From assembly GCA_963580455.1 (NCBI GenBank), contig CAUZKV010000008.1, forward strand, positions 806,001 to 870,000: 64,000 nt of DNA. Reading direction: 5' to 3'. The stretch is from Euonymus europaeus. Its lineage: Eukaryota > Streptophyta > Magnoliopsida > Celastrales > Celastraceae. The first letter of the stretch is position 1. The number at the start of each line of letters is the position of its first letter. Shown in pieces: positions 48,773 through 61,226 of the stretch. A model generated the notes under the pieces. The model had not been told where the DNA came from and made no database searches. It saw only the letters and a program-made list of their open reading frames with translations. The position numbers and the translations under genes are program-made.

Positions 48773-50327
48773 ATATCCGTTGACTCCGAGTTCTGAATTC
48801 GGTGATTTTTAGCTTGATTTCACACTACTTTTGGAGCTCTACAATCCTGGCATTTCGGATTTTGATTTCAGACTCGTGGCTAGTTGGTCTCGTTTCAACT
48901 AGTTAGCCGCGAAATGTGGTTTCTTTACGTAAACAGTTTTATGAATATCCTTTGACTCTGAGTTCTGAATTAGGTGATTTTTAGCTTGATTTCACACTAC
49001 TTTTTGAGCTCTACAATCCTGGCGTTTCGGATTTTGATTTCAGAAATCGTGGCTAGTTGGTCTCGTTTCACCTATTTAGCCGCGAAATGTGGTTTCTTTA
49101 CGTAAACAGTTTTAGGAATATCCGTTGACTCCGAGTTCTGAATTCGTTGATTTTTAGCTTGATTTCACACTACTTTTCGAGCTCTACGCTGCTAGCGTTT
49201 CGGATTTTGATTTCAGAACTCGTGGCTAGTATGTCTCGTTTCACCTAGTTAGCCGCGAAATGTGGTTTCTTTTCGTAAACGGTTTTATGAATATCCGTTG
49301 ACTCCGAGTTCTGAATTCGGTGATTTTTAGCTTGATTTCACACTACTTTTCGAGCTCTACGCTCCTAGAATTTCGGATTTTGATTTCAGAACTCGTGGGT
49401 AGTTGGTCTCGTTTCACCTATTTAGCCGCGAAATGTGGTTTCTTTACATAAACGGTTTTATGAATATCCGTTGACTCCGAGTTCTGAATTCAGTGATTTT
49501 TAGCTTGATTTCACACTAATTTTCGAGCTCTACGATCCTGGCTTTTCGGATTTTGATTTCAGAACTCGTGGATAGTTGGTCTTGTTTCACCTAGTTAGCC
49601 GCGAAATGTGGTTTCTTTACGTAAACGGTTTTATGAATATCCGTTGACTCCGAGTTCTGAATTCGGTGATTTTTAGCTTGATTTCACACTACTTTTGGAG
49701 CTCTACAATCCTGGCATTTCGGATTTTGATTTCAGACTCGTGGCTAGTTGGTCTCGTTTCAACTAGTTAGCCGCGAAATGTGGTTTCTTTACGTAAACAG
49801 TTTTATGAATATCCTTTGACTCTGAGTTCTGAATTAGGTGATTTTTAGCTTGATTTCACACTACTTTTTGAGCTCTACAATCCTGGCGTTTCGGATTTTG
49901 ATTTCAGAAATCGTGGCTAGTTGGTCTCGTTTCACCTATTTAGCCGCGAAATGTGGTTTCTTTACGTAAACAGTTTTAGGAATATCCGTTGACTCCGAGT
50001 TCTGAATTCGTTGATTTTTAGCTTGATTTCACACTACTTTTCGAGCTCTACGCTGCTAGCGTTTCGGATTTTGATTTCAGAACTCGTGGCTAGTATGTCT
50101 CGTTTCACCTAGTTAGCCGCGAAATGTGGTTTCTTTTCGTAAACGGTTTTATGAATATCCGTTGACTCCGAGTTCTGAATTCGGTGATTTTTTGCTTGAT
50201 TTCACACTACTTTTCGAGCTCTACGCTCCTAGAATTTCGGATTTTGATTTCAGAACTCGTGGCTAGTAGGTCTCGTTTCACCTATTTAGCCGCGAAATGT
50301 GGTTTCTTTACATAAACAGTTTTAGGA
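48600..50327 (+). repeat. Tandem duplication of a 5-monomer block (864 bp each)
   Basis: Copies span 48,600-49,463 and 49,464-50,327. The order is TTCAGTGATTTT with GGCTTTTCGG; CTTTTGGAGCTC with the one-base loss TTTCAGACTCG (48,871 and 49,735); GAATTAGGTG with CAGAAATCG; TTCGTTGATTTTT with CGCTGCTAGCG and CTTTTCGTAAAC; then CGCTCCTAGAATTT. The shared private deletion makes common descent certain. The first monomer is shared with the end of the 6-monomer duplication. Confidence 0.85.
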
Positions 50328-52576
50328 ATATCCGTTGACTCCGAGTTCTGAATTCGGTGATTTTTAGCTTGATTTCACACTAATTTTCGAGCTCTACGAT
50401 CCTGGCGTTTCGGATTTTGATTTCAGAACTCGTGGCTAGTAGGTCTCGTTTCACCTATTTAGCCGCGAAATGTGGTTTCTTTACGTAAACCGTTTTAGGA
50501 ATATCCGTTGACTCCGAGTTCTGAATTCGTTGATTTTTAGCTTGATTTCACACTACTTTTTGAGCTCTACGCTGCTAGCGTTTCGGATTTTGATTTCAGA
50601 ACTCGTGGCTAGTATGTCTCGTTTCACCTAGTTAGCCGCGAAATGTGGTTTCTTTTCGTAAACGGTTTTATGAATATCCGTTGACTCCGAGTTCTGAATT
50701 CGGTGATTTTTAACTTGATTTCACACTACTTTTCGAGCTCTACGCTCCTAGCATTTCGGATTTTGATTTCAGAACTCGTGGCTAGTAGGTCTCGTTTCAC
50801 CTATTTAGCCGCGAAATGTGGTTTCTTTACGTAAACAGTTTTATGAATATCCTTTGACTCTGAGTTCTGAATTCGGTGATTTTTAGCTTGATTTCACACT
50901 ACTTTTTGAGCTCTACAATCCTGGCGTTTCGGATTTTGATTTCAGAACTCGTGGCTAGTTGGTCTCGTTTCACCTATTTAGCCGCGAAATGTGGTTTCTT
51001 TACGTAAACCGTTTTAGGAATATCCGTTGACTCCGAGTTCTGAATTCGGTGATTTTTAGCTTGATTTCACACTAGTTTTTGAGCTTTACGCTCCTAGCGT
51101 TTCGGATTTTGATTTCAGAACTCGTGGCTAGTAGGTCTCGTTTCACCTAGTTAGCCGCGAAATGTGGTTTCTTTACGTAAACGGTTTTATGAATATCCGT
51201 TGACTCCGAGTTCTGAATTCGGTGATTTTTAGCTTGATTTCACACTAATTTTCGAGCTATACGATCCTGGAATTTCTGATTTTGATTTCAGAAATCTTGG
51301 CTAGTTGGTCTCGTTTCACCTAGTTAGCCGCAAAATGTGGTTTCTTTACGTAAACGGTTTTATGAATATCCGTTGACTCTGAGTTCTGAATTCGGTGATT
51401 TTTAGCTTGATTTCACACTACTTTTCGAGCACTACAATCCTGGCATTTCGGATTTTGATTTCAGAACTCGTGGCTAGTTGGTCTCGTTTCACCTAGTTAG
51501 CCGCGAAATGTGGTTTCTTTACGTAAACAGTTTTATGAATATCCTTTGACTCTGAGTTCTGAATTCGGTGATTTTTAGCTTGATTTCACACTACTTTTTG
51601 AGCTCTACAATCCTGGCGTTTCGGGTTTTGATTTCAGAACTCGTGGCTAGTTGGTCTCGTTTCACCTATTTAGCCGCGAAATGTGGTTTCTTTACGTAAA
51701 CAGTTTTAGGAATATCCGTTGACTCCGAGTTCTGAATTCGGTGATTTTTAGATTGATTTCACACTACTTTTCGAGCTCTACGCTCCTAGCATTTCGGATT
51801 TTGATTTCAGAACTCGTGGATAGTTGGTCTCGTTTCACCTAGTTAGCCGCGAAATGTGGTTTCTTTACGTAAACGGTTTTATGAATATCCGTTGACTCCG
51901 AGTTCCGAATTCGGTGATTTTTAGCTTGATTTCACACTACCTTTCGAGCTCTACGCTCCTGGCATTTCGGATTTTGATTTCAGAACTCGTGGCTAGTTGG
52001 TCTCGTTTCACCTAGTTAGCCGCGAAATGTGGTTTCTTTACGTAAACAGTTTTATGAATATCCGTTGACTCCGAGTTCTGAATTCGGTGATTTTTAGCTT
52101 GATTTCACACTACTTTTGGAGCTCTACGCTCCTAGCATTTCGGATTTTGATTTCAGAACTCGTGGCTAGTAGGTCTCGTTTTACCTAGTTAGCCGCGAAA
52201 TGTGGTTTCTTTACATAAACGGTTTAATGAATATCCGTTGACTCCGAGTTCTGAATTCAGTGATTTTTAGCTTGATTTCACACTAATTTTCGAGCTCTAC
52301 GATCCTGGCTTTTCGGATTTTGATTTCAGAACTCGTGGATAGTTGGTCTTGTTTCACCTAGTTAGCCGCGAAATGTGGTTTCTTTACGTAAACGGTTTTA
52401 TGAATATCCGTTGACTCCGAGTTCCGAATTCGGTGATTTTTAGCTTGATTTCACACTACCTTTCGAGCTCTACGCTCCTGGCATTTCGGATTTTGATTTC
52501 AGAACTCGTGGCTAGTTGGTCTCGTTTCACCTAGTTAGCCGCGAAATGTGGTTTCTTTACGTAAACAGTTTTATGA

Positions 52577-54998
52577 ATATCCTTTGACTCTGAGTTCTGA
52601 ATTCGGTGATTTTTAGCTTGATTTCACACTACTTTTGGAGCTCTACGCTCCTAGCATTTCGGATTTTGATTTCAGAACTCGTGGCTAGTAGGTCTCGTTT
52701 TACCTAGTTAGCCGCGAAATGTGGTTTCTTTACATAAACGGTTTTATGAATATCCGTTGACTCCGAGTTCTGAATTCAGTGATTTTTAGCTTGATTTCAC
52801 ACTAATTTTCGAGCTCTACGATCCTGGCTTTTCGGATTTTGATTTCAGAACTCGTGGATAGTTGGTCTTGTTTCACCTAGTTAGCCGCGAAATGTGGTTT
52901 CTTTACGTAAACGGTTTTATGAATATCCGTTGACTCCGAGTTCTGAATTCGGTGATTTTTAGCTTGATTTCACACTACTTTTGGAGCTCTACAATCCTGG
53001 CATTTCAGATTTTGATTTCAGAACTCGTGGCTAGTTGGTCTCGTTTCAACTAGTTAGCCGCGAAATGTGGTTTCTTTACGTAAACAGTTTTATGAATATC
53101 CTTTGACTCTGAGTTCTGAATTAGGTGATTTTTAGCTTGATTTCACACTACTTTTTGAGCTCTACAATCCTGGCGTTTCGGATTTTGATTTCAGAACTCG
53201 TGGCTAGTTGGTCTCGTTTCACCTATTTAGCCGCGAAATGTGGTTTCTTTACGTAAACAGTTTTAGGAATATCCGTTGACTCCGAGTTCTGAATTCGTTG
53301 ATTTTTAGCTTGATTTCACACTACTTTTCGAGCTCTACGCTGCTAGCGTTTCGGATTTTGATTTCAGAACTCGTGGCTAGTATGTCTCGTTTCACCTAGT
53401 TAGCCGCGAAATGTGGTTTCTTTTCGTAAACGGTTTTATGAATATCCGTTGACTCCGAGTTCTGAATTCGGTTATTTTTAGCTTGATTTCACACTACTTT
53501 TCGAGCTCTACGCTCCTAGCATTTCGGATTTTGATTTCAGAACTCGTGGCTAGTAGGTCTCGTTTCACCTATTTAGCCGCGAAATGTGGTTTCTTTACAT
53601 AAACAGTTTTAGGAATATCCGTTGACTCCGAGTTCTGAATTCGGTGATTTTTAGCTTGATTTCACACTAATTTTCGAGCTCTACGATCCTGGCGTTTCGG
53701 ATTTTGATTTCAGAACTCGTGGCTAGTAGGTCTCGTTTCACCTAGTTAGCCGCGAAATGTGGTTTCTTTACGTAAACGGTTTTATGAATATCCATTGACT
53801 CCGAGATCTGAATTCGGTGATTTTTAGATTGATTTCACACTAATTTTCGAGCTCTACGCTGCTAGCGTTTCGGATTTTGATTTCAGAAATCGTGGCTAGT
53901 AGGTCTCGTTTCACCTAGTTAGCCGCGAAATGTGGTTTCTTTACGTAAACGGTTTTATGAATATCCGTTGACTCCGAGTTCTGAATTCGGTGATTTTTAG
54001 CTTGATTTCACACTACTTTTTGAGCTCTACGCTCCTAGAATTTCGGATTTTGATTTCAGAACCCGTGGCTAGTAGGTCTCGTTTTACCTAGTTAGCCGCG
54101 AAATGTGGTTTCTTTACATAAACGGTTTTATGAATATTCGTTGACTCCGAGTTCTGAATTCAGTGATTTTTAGCTTGATTTCACACTAATTTTCGAGCTC
54201 TACGATCCTGGTGTTTCGGATTTTGATTTCAGAACTCGTGGATAGTTGGTCTCGTTTCACCTAGTTAGCCGCGAAATATGGTTTCTTTACGTAAACGGTT
54301 TTATGAATATCCGTTGACTCCGAGTTCTGAATTCGGTGATTTTTAGCTTGATTTCACACTACTTTTCGAGCTCTACAATCCTGGCATTTCGGATTTTGAT
54401 TTCAGAACTCGTGGCTATTTGGTCTCGTTTCACCTAGTTAGCCGCGAAATGTGGTTTCTTTACGTAAACAGTTTTATGAATATCCTTTGACTCGGAGTTC
54501 TGAATTCGGTGATTTTTAGCTTGATTTCACACTACTTTTTGAGCTCTACAATCCTGGCGTTTCGGATTTTGATTTCAGAACTCGTGGCTAGTTGGTCTCG
54601 TTTAACCTATTTAGCCGCGAAATGTGGTTTCTTTACGTAAACAGTTTTAGGAATATCCGTTGACTCCGAGTTCTGAATTCGGTGATTTTTAGCTTGATTT
54701 CACACTAGTTTTCGAGCTCTACGCTCCTAGCGTTTCGGATTTTGATTTCAGAACTCGTGGCTAGTAGGTCTCGTTTCACCTAGTTAGCCGCGAAATGTGG
54801 TTTCTTTACGTAAACGGTTTTATGAATATCCGTTGACTCCGAGTTCTGAATTCGGTGATTTTTTGCTTGATTTCACACTACTTTTCGAGCTCCACAATCC
54901 TGGCATTTCGGATTTTGATTTCAGAACTCGTGGCTAGTTGGTCTCATTTCACCTAGTTAGCCGCGAAATGTGGTTTCTTTACGTAAACAGTTTTATGA
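52577..54998 (+). repeat. 14-monomer block, copy 2 (see 37,182)
   Basis: Follows the series of 37,182-39,603, including CTTTTGGAGCTC, GAATTAGGTG (53,096), CGCTGCTAGCG with CTTTTCGTAAAC (53,269), a CCATTGACTCCGAGATCTG monomer (53,788), AACCCGTGG (about 54,060), CTGGTG with AAATATGG (54,134), GGCTATTTGG (54,307) and CTAGTTTTCGAG (54,653). Its first nine monomers are also copied at 56,902-58,458. Confidence 0.75.
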
Positions 54999-55863
54999 AT
55001 ATCCTTTGACTCTGAGTTCTGAATTCGGTGATTTTTAGCTTGATTTCACACTACTTTTTGAGCTCTACAATCCTGGCATTTCGGATTTTGATTTCAGAAC
55101 TCGTGGCTAGTAGGTCTCGTTTCACCTAGTTAGCCGCGAAATGTGGTTTCTTTACGTAAACGGTTTTATGAATATCCGTTGACTCCGAGTTCTGAATTCG
55201 GTGATTTTTAGCTTGATTTCACACTACTTTTCGAGCTCCACAATCCTGGCATTTCGGATTTTGATTTCAGAACTCGTGGCTAGTTGGTCTCGTTTCACCT
55301 AGTTAGCCGCGAAATGTGGTTTCTTTACGTTAACAGTTTTATGAATATCCTTTGACTCTGAGTTCTGAATTCGGTGATTTTTAGCTTGATTTCACACTAC
55401 TTTTTGAGCTCTACAATCCTGGCATTTCGGATTTTGATTTCAGAACTCGTGGCTAGTAGGTCTCGTTTCACCTAGTTAGCCGCGAAATGTGGTTTCTTTA
55501 CGTAAACGGTTTTATGAATATCCGTTGACTCCGAGTTCTGAATTCGGTGATTTTTAGCTTGATTTCACACTACTTTTCGAGCTCCACAATCCTGGCATTT
55601 CGGATTTTGATTTCAGAACTCGTGGCTAGTTGGTCTCGTTTCACCTAGTTAGCCGCGAAATGTGGTTTCTTTACGTAAACAGTTTTATGAATATCCTTTG
55701 ACTCTGAGTTCTGAATTCGGTGATTTTTAGCTTGATTTCACACTACTTTTTGAGCTCTACAATCCTGGCATTTCGGATTTTGATTTCAGAAATCGTGGCT
55801 AGTTGGTCTCGTTTCACCTAGTTAGCCGCGAAATGTGGTTTCTTTACGTAAACAGTTTTATGA
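54826..55863 (+). repeat. Dimeric repeats (346 bp), three units, CTCCAC type
   Basis: CGAGCTCCAC falls at 54,886, 55,232 and 55,578, 346 bp apart. Each is followed by a CCTTTGACTCTGAG monomer with ACAATCCTGGCA; the first two of these carry AGTAGG and the third AGTTGG. It is the third and longest run of this dimer in the window. Confidence 0.8.
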
Positions 55864-56901
55864 ATATCCTTTGACTCTGAGTTCTGAATTCGGTGATTTC
55901 TAGCTTGATTTCACACTAATTTTCGAGCTCTACGATCCTGGAGTTTCGGATTTTGATTTCAGAACACGTGGCTAGTTGGTCACGTTTCACCTAGTTAGCC
56001 GCGAAATGTGGTTTCTTTACGTAAACGATTTTATGAATATCCTTTGACTCCGAGTTCTGAATTCGGTGATTTTTAGCTTGATTTCACACTACTTTTCGAG
56101 CTCTACGATCCTGGAGTTTCGGATTTTGATTTCAGAACTCGTGGCTAGTTGGTCTCGTTTCACCTAGTTAGCCGCGAAATGTGGTTTCTTTACGTAAACG
56201 GTTTTAGGAATATCCGTTGACTCCGAGTTCTGAATTCGGTGATTTTTAGCTTTATTTCACACTACTTTTCGAGCTCTACAATCCTGGCATTTCGGACTTT
56301 GATTTCAGAACTCGTGGCTAGTTTGTCTCGTTTCACCTAGTTAGCCGCGAAATGTGGTTTCTTTACGTAAACAGTTTTATGAATATCCTTTGACTATGAG
56401 TTCTGAATTCGGTGATTTTTAGCTTGATTTCACACTACTTTTTGAGCTCTATAATCCTGGCGTTTCGGATTTTGATTTCAGAACTCGTGGCTAGTTGGTC
56501 TCGTTTCACCTATTTAGCCGCGCAATGTGGTTTCTTTACGTAAACAGTTTTAGGAATATCCGTTGACTCCGAGTTCTGAATTCGGTGATTTTTAGCTTGA
56601 TTTCACACTAGTTTTCGAGCTCTACGCTCCTAGCGTTTCGGATTTTGATTTCAGAACTCGTGGCTAGTAGGTCTCGTTTCACCTAGTTAGCCGCAAAAAG
56701 TGGTTTCTTTACGTAAACGGTTTTATGAATATTCGTTGATTCCGAGTTCTGAATTCGGTGATTTTTAGCTTGATTTCACACTAATTTTCGAGCTCTACGA
56801 TCCTGGCGTTTCGGATTTTGATTTCAGAACTCGTGGCTAGTTGGTCTCGTTTCACCTAGTTAGCCGCGAAATGTGGTTTCTTTACGTAAACAGTTTTATG
56901 A

Positions 56902-58458
56902 ATATCCGTTGACTCCGAGTTCTGAATTCGGTGATTTTTAGCTTGATTTCACACTACTTTTGGAGCTCTACGCTCCTAGCATTTCGGATTTTGATTTCAG
57001 AACTCGTGGCTAGTAGGTCTCGTTTTACCTAGTTAGCCGCGAAATGTGGTTTCTTTACATAAACGGTTTTATGAATATCCGTTGAATCCGAGTTCTGAAT
57101 TCAGTGATTTTTAGCTTGATTTCACACTAATTTTCAAGCTCTACGATCCTGGCTTTTCGGATTTTGATTTCAGAACTCGTGGATAGTTGGTCTTGTTTCA
57201 CCTAGTTAGCCGCGAAATGTGGTTTCTTTACGTAAACGGTTTTATAAATATCCGTTGACTCCGAGTTCTGAATTCGGTGATTTTTAGCTTGATTTCACAC
57301 TACTTTTGGAGCTCTACAATCCTGGCATTTCAGATTTTGATTTCAGAACTCGTGGCTAGTTGGTCTCGTTTCAACTAGTTAGCCGCGAAATGTGGTTTCT
57401 TTACGTAAACAGTTTTATGAATATCCTTTGACTCTGAGTTCTGAATTAGGTGATTTTTAGCTTGATTTCACACTACTTTTTGAGCTCTACAATCCTGGCG
57501 TTTCGGATTTTGATTTCAGAACTCGTGGCTAGTTGGTCTCGTTTCACCTATTTAGCCGCGAAATGTGGTTTCTTTACGTAAACAGTTTTAGGAATATCCG
57601 TTGACTCCGAGTTCTGAATTCGTTGATTTTTAGCTTGATTTCACACTACTTTTCGAGCTCTACGCTGCTAGCGTTTCGGATTTTGATTTCAGAACTCGTG
57701 GCTAGTATGTCTCGTTTCACCTAGTTAGCCGCGAAATGTGGTTTCTTTTCGTAAACGGTTTTATGAATATCCGTTGACTCCGAGTTCTGAATTCGGTTAT
57801 TTTTAGCTTGATTTCACACTACTTTTCGAGCTCTACGCTCCTAGCATTTCGGATTTTGATTTCAGAACTCGTGGCTAGTAGGTCTCGTTTCACCTATTTA
57901 GCCGCGAAATGTGCTTTCTTTACATAAACAGTTTTAGGAATATCCGTTGACTCCGAGTTCTGAATTCGGTGATTTTTAGCTTGATTTCACACTAATTTTC
58001 GAGCTCTACGATCCTGGCGTTTCGGATTTTGATTTCAGAACTCGTGGCTAGTAGGTCTCGTTTCACCTAGTTAGCCGCGAAATGTGGTTTCTTTACGTAA
58101 ACGGTTTTATGAATATGCATTGACTCCGAGATCTGAATTCGGTGATTTTTAGATTGATTTCACACTAATTTTCGAGCTCTACGCTGCTAGCGTTTCGGAT
58201 TTTGATTTCAGAAATCGTGGCTAGTAGGTCTCGTTTCACCTAGTTAGCCGCGAAATGTGGTTTCTTTACGTAAACGGTTTTATGAATATCCGTTGACTCC
58301 GAGTTCTGAATTCGGTGATTTTTAGCTTGATTTCACACTACTTTTTGAGCTCTACGCTCCTAGCATTTCGGATTTTGATTTCAGAACCCGTGGCTAGTAG
58401 GTCTCGTTTTACCTAGTTAGCCGCGAAATGTGGTTTCTTTACGTAAACGATTTTATGA
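56902..58458 (+). repeat. 9-monomer block, copy 3 of the 37,182/52,577 series
   Basis: Matches 52,577-54,133 at an offset of 4,325 bp (25 monomers). Shared rare markers are CATTTCAGATTTT (53,001 and 57,326), GAATTAGGTG, GTTATTTTTAG in the CGCTCCTAGCA monomer, CGAGATCTGAATTC (53,800 and 58,125) and AACCCGTGG. It departs at the end of the ninth monomer, which has AACGATTTT instead of TACATAAACGG. Confidence 0.8.
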
Positions 58459-58804
58459 ATATCCTTTGACTCCGAGTTCTGAATTCCGTGATTTTTAGCT
58501 TGATTTCACACTAATTTTCGAGCTCTACGATCCTTGTGTTTCGAATTTTGATTTCAGAACTCGTGGCTAGTAGGTCTCGTTTCACCTAGTTAGCCGCGAA
58601 ATGTGGTTTCTTTACGTAAACGGTTTTAGGAATATCCGTTGACTCCGAGTTCTGAATTCGGTGATTTTTAGCTTTATTTCACACTAATTTTCGAGCTCTA
58701 CGATCCTGGCGTTTCGGATTTTGATTTCAGAACTCGTGGCTAGTAGGTCTCGTTTCACCTACTTAGCCGCGAAATGTGGTTTCTTTACGTAAACGGTTTT
58801 AGGA

Positions 58805-61226
58805 ATATCCGTTGACTCCGAGTTCTGAATTCGGTGATTTTTAGCTTTATTTCACACTACTTTTCGAGCTCTACAATCCTGGAATTTCGGATTTTGATTT
58901 CAGAACTCGTGGCTAGTTTGTTTCGTTTCACCTAGTTAGCCGCGAAATGTGGTTTCTTTACGTAAACAGTTTTAGGAATATCCGTTGACTCCGAGTTCTG
59001 AATTCGGTGATTTTTAGCTTTATTTCACACTACTTTTCGAGCTCTACAATCCTGGCATTTCGGATTTTGATTTCAGAACTCGTGGCTAGTTTGTCTCGTT
59101 TCACCTAGTTAGCCGCGAAATGTGGTTTCTTTACGTAAACAGTTTTATGAATATCCTTTGACTATGAGTTCTGAATTTGGTGATTTTTAGCTTGATTTCA
59201 CACTACTTTTTGAGCTCTACAATCCTGGCGTTTCGGATTTTGATTTCAGAACTCGTGGCTAGTTGGTCTCGTTTCACCTATTTAGCCGCGAAATGTGGTT
59301 TCTTTACGTAAACAGTTTTAGGAATATCCGTTGACTCCGAGTTCTGAATTCGGTGATTTTTAGCTTGATTTCACACTACTTTTCGAGCTCTACGCTGCTA
59401 GCGTTTCGGATTTTGATTTCAGAACTCGTGGCTAGTAGGTCTCGTTTCACCTAGTTAGCCGCGAAATGTGGTTTCTTTACGTAAACGGTTTTATGAATAT
59501 CCGTTGACTCCGAGTTCTGAATTCGGTGATTTTTAGCTTGATTTCACAGTAATTTTCGAGCTCTACGATCCTGGCATTTCGGATTTTGATTTCAGAACTC
59601 GTGGCTAGTTGGTCTCGTTTCACCTAGTTAGCCGCGAAATGTGGTTTCTTTACGTAAACAGTTTTATGAATATCCTTTGACTCTGAGTTCTGAATTCGGT
59701 GATTTTTAGCTTGATTTCACACTACTTTTTGAGCTCTAGACTCCTGGCGTTTCGGATTTTGATTTCAGAACTCGTGGCTAGTTGGTCTCGTTTCACCTAG
59801 TTAGCCGCGAAATGTGGTTTCTTTACGTAAACGGTTTTATGAATATCCGTTGACTCCGAGTTCTGAATTCGGTGATTTTTAGCTTGATTTCACACTACTT
59901 TTCGAGCACTACAATCCTGGCATTTCGGATTTTGATTTCAGAACTCGTGGCTAGTTGGTCTCGTTTCACCTAGTTAGCCGCGAAATGTGGTTTCTTTACG
60001 TAAACGGTTTTAGGAATATCCGTTGACTCCGAGTTCTGAATTCGGTGATTTTTAGCTTTATTTCACACTACTTTTCGAGCTCTACAATCCTGGCATTTCG
60101 GATTTTGATTTCAGAACTCGTGGCTAGTTTGTCTCGTTTCACCTAGTTAGCCGCAAAATGTGGTTTCTTTACGTAAACAGTTTTAGGAATATCCGTTGAC
60201 TCCGAGTTCTGAATTCGGTGATTTTTAGCTTTATTTCATACTACTTTTCGAGCTCTACAATCCTGGCATTTCGGATTTTGATTTCAGAACTCGTGGCTAG
60301 TTTGTCTCGTTTCACCTAGTTAGCCGCGAAATGTGGTTTCTTTACGTAAACAGTTTTATGAATATCCTTTGACTATGAGTTCTGAATTTGGTGATTTTTA
60401 GCTTGATTTCACACTACTTTTTGAGCTCTACAATCCTGGCGTTTCGGATTTTGATTTCAGAACTCGTGGCTAGTTGGTCTCGTTTCACCTATTTAGCCGC
60501 GAAATGTGGTTTCTTTACGTAAACAGTTTTAGGAATATCCGTTGACTCCGAGTTCTGAATTCGGTGATTTTTAGCTTGATTTCACACTACTTTTCGAGCT
60601 CTACGCTGCTAGCGTTTCGGATTTTGATTTCAGAACTCGTGGCTAGTAGGTCTCGTTTCACCTAGTTAGCCGCGAAATGTGGTTTCTTTACGTAAACGGT
60701 TTTATGAATATCCGTTGACTCCGAGTTCTGAATTCGGTGATTTTTAGCTTGATTTCACAGTAATTTTCGAGCTCTACGATCCTGGCATTTCGGATTTTGA
60801 TTTCAGAACTCGTGGCTAGTTGGTCTCGTTTCACCTAGTTAGCCGCGAAATGTGGTTTCTTTACGTAAACAGTTTTATGAATATCCTTTGACTCTGAGTT
60901 CTGAATTCGGTGATTTTTAGCTTGATTTCACACTACTTTTTGAGCTCTAGACTCCTGGCGTTTCGGATTTTGATTTCAGAACTCGTGGCTAGTTGGTATC
61001 GTTTCACCTAGTTAGCCGCGAAATGTGGTTTCTTTACGTAAACGGTTTTATGAATATCCGTTGACTCCGAGTTCTGAATTCGGTGATTTTTAGCTTGATT
61101 TCACACTACTTTTCGAGCACTACAATCCTGGCATTTCGGATTTTGATTTCAGAACTCGTGGCTAGTTGGTCTCGTTTCACCTAGTTAGCCGCGAAATGTG
61201 GTTTCTTTACGTAAACAGTTTTATGA
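58805..61226 (+). repeat. Tandem duplication of a 7-monomer block (1,211 bp each)
   Basis: Copies span 58,805-60,015 and 60,016-61,226. The order is AGCTTTATTTC with GTTTGT; again AGCTTTATTTC with GTTTGT; ACTATGAG with GAATTTGGTG; CGCTGCTAGCG; CACAGTAATTTT (59,541 and 60,752); ACTCTGAG with CTAGACTCC; then CGAGCACTAC. Private differences include CATACTAC at 60,238, CCGCAAAATG near 60,154 and GGTATCG near 60,997. Confidence 0.85.
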
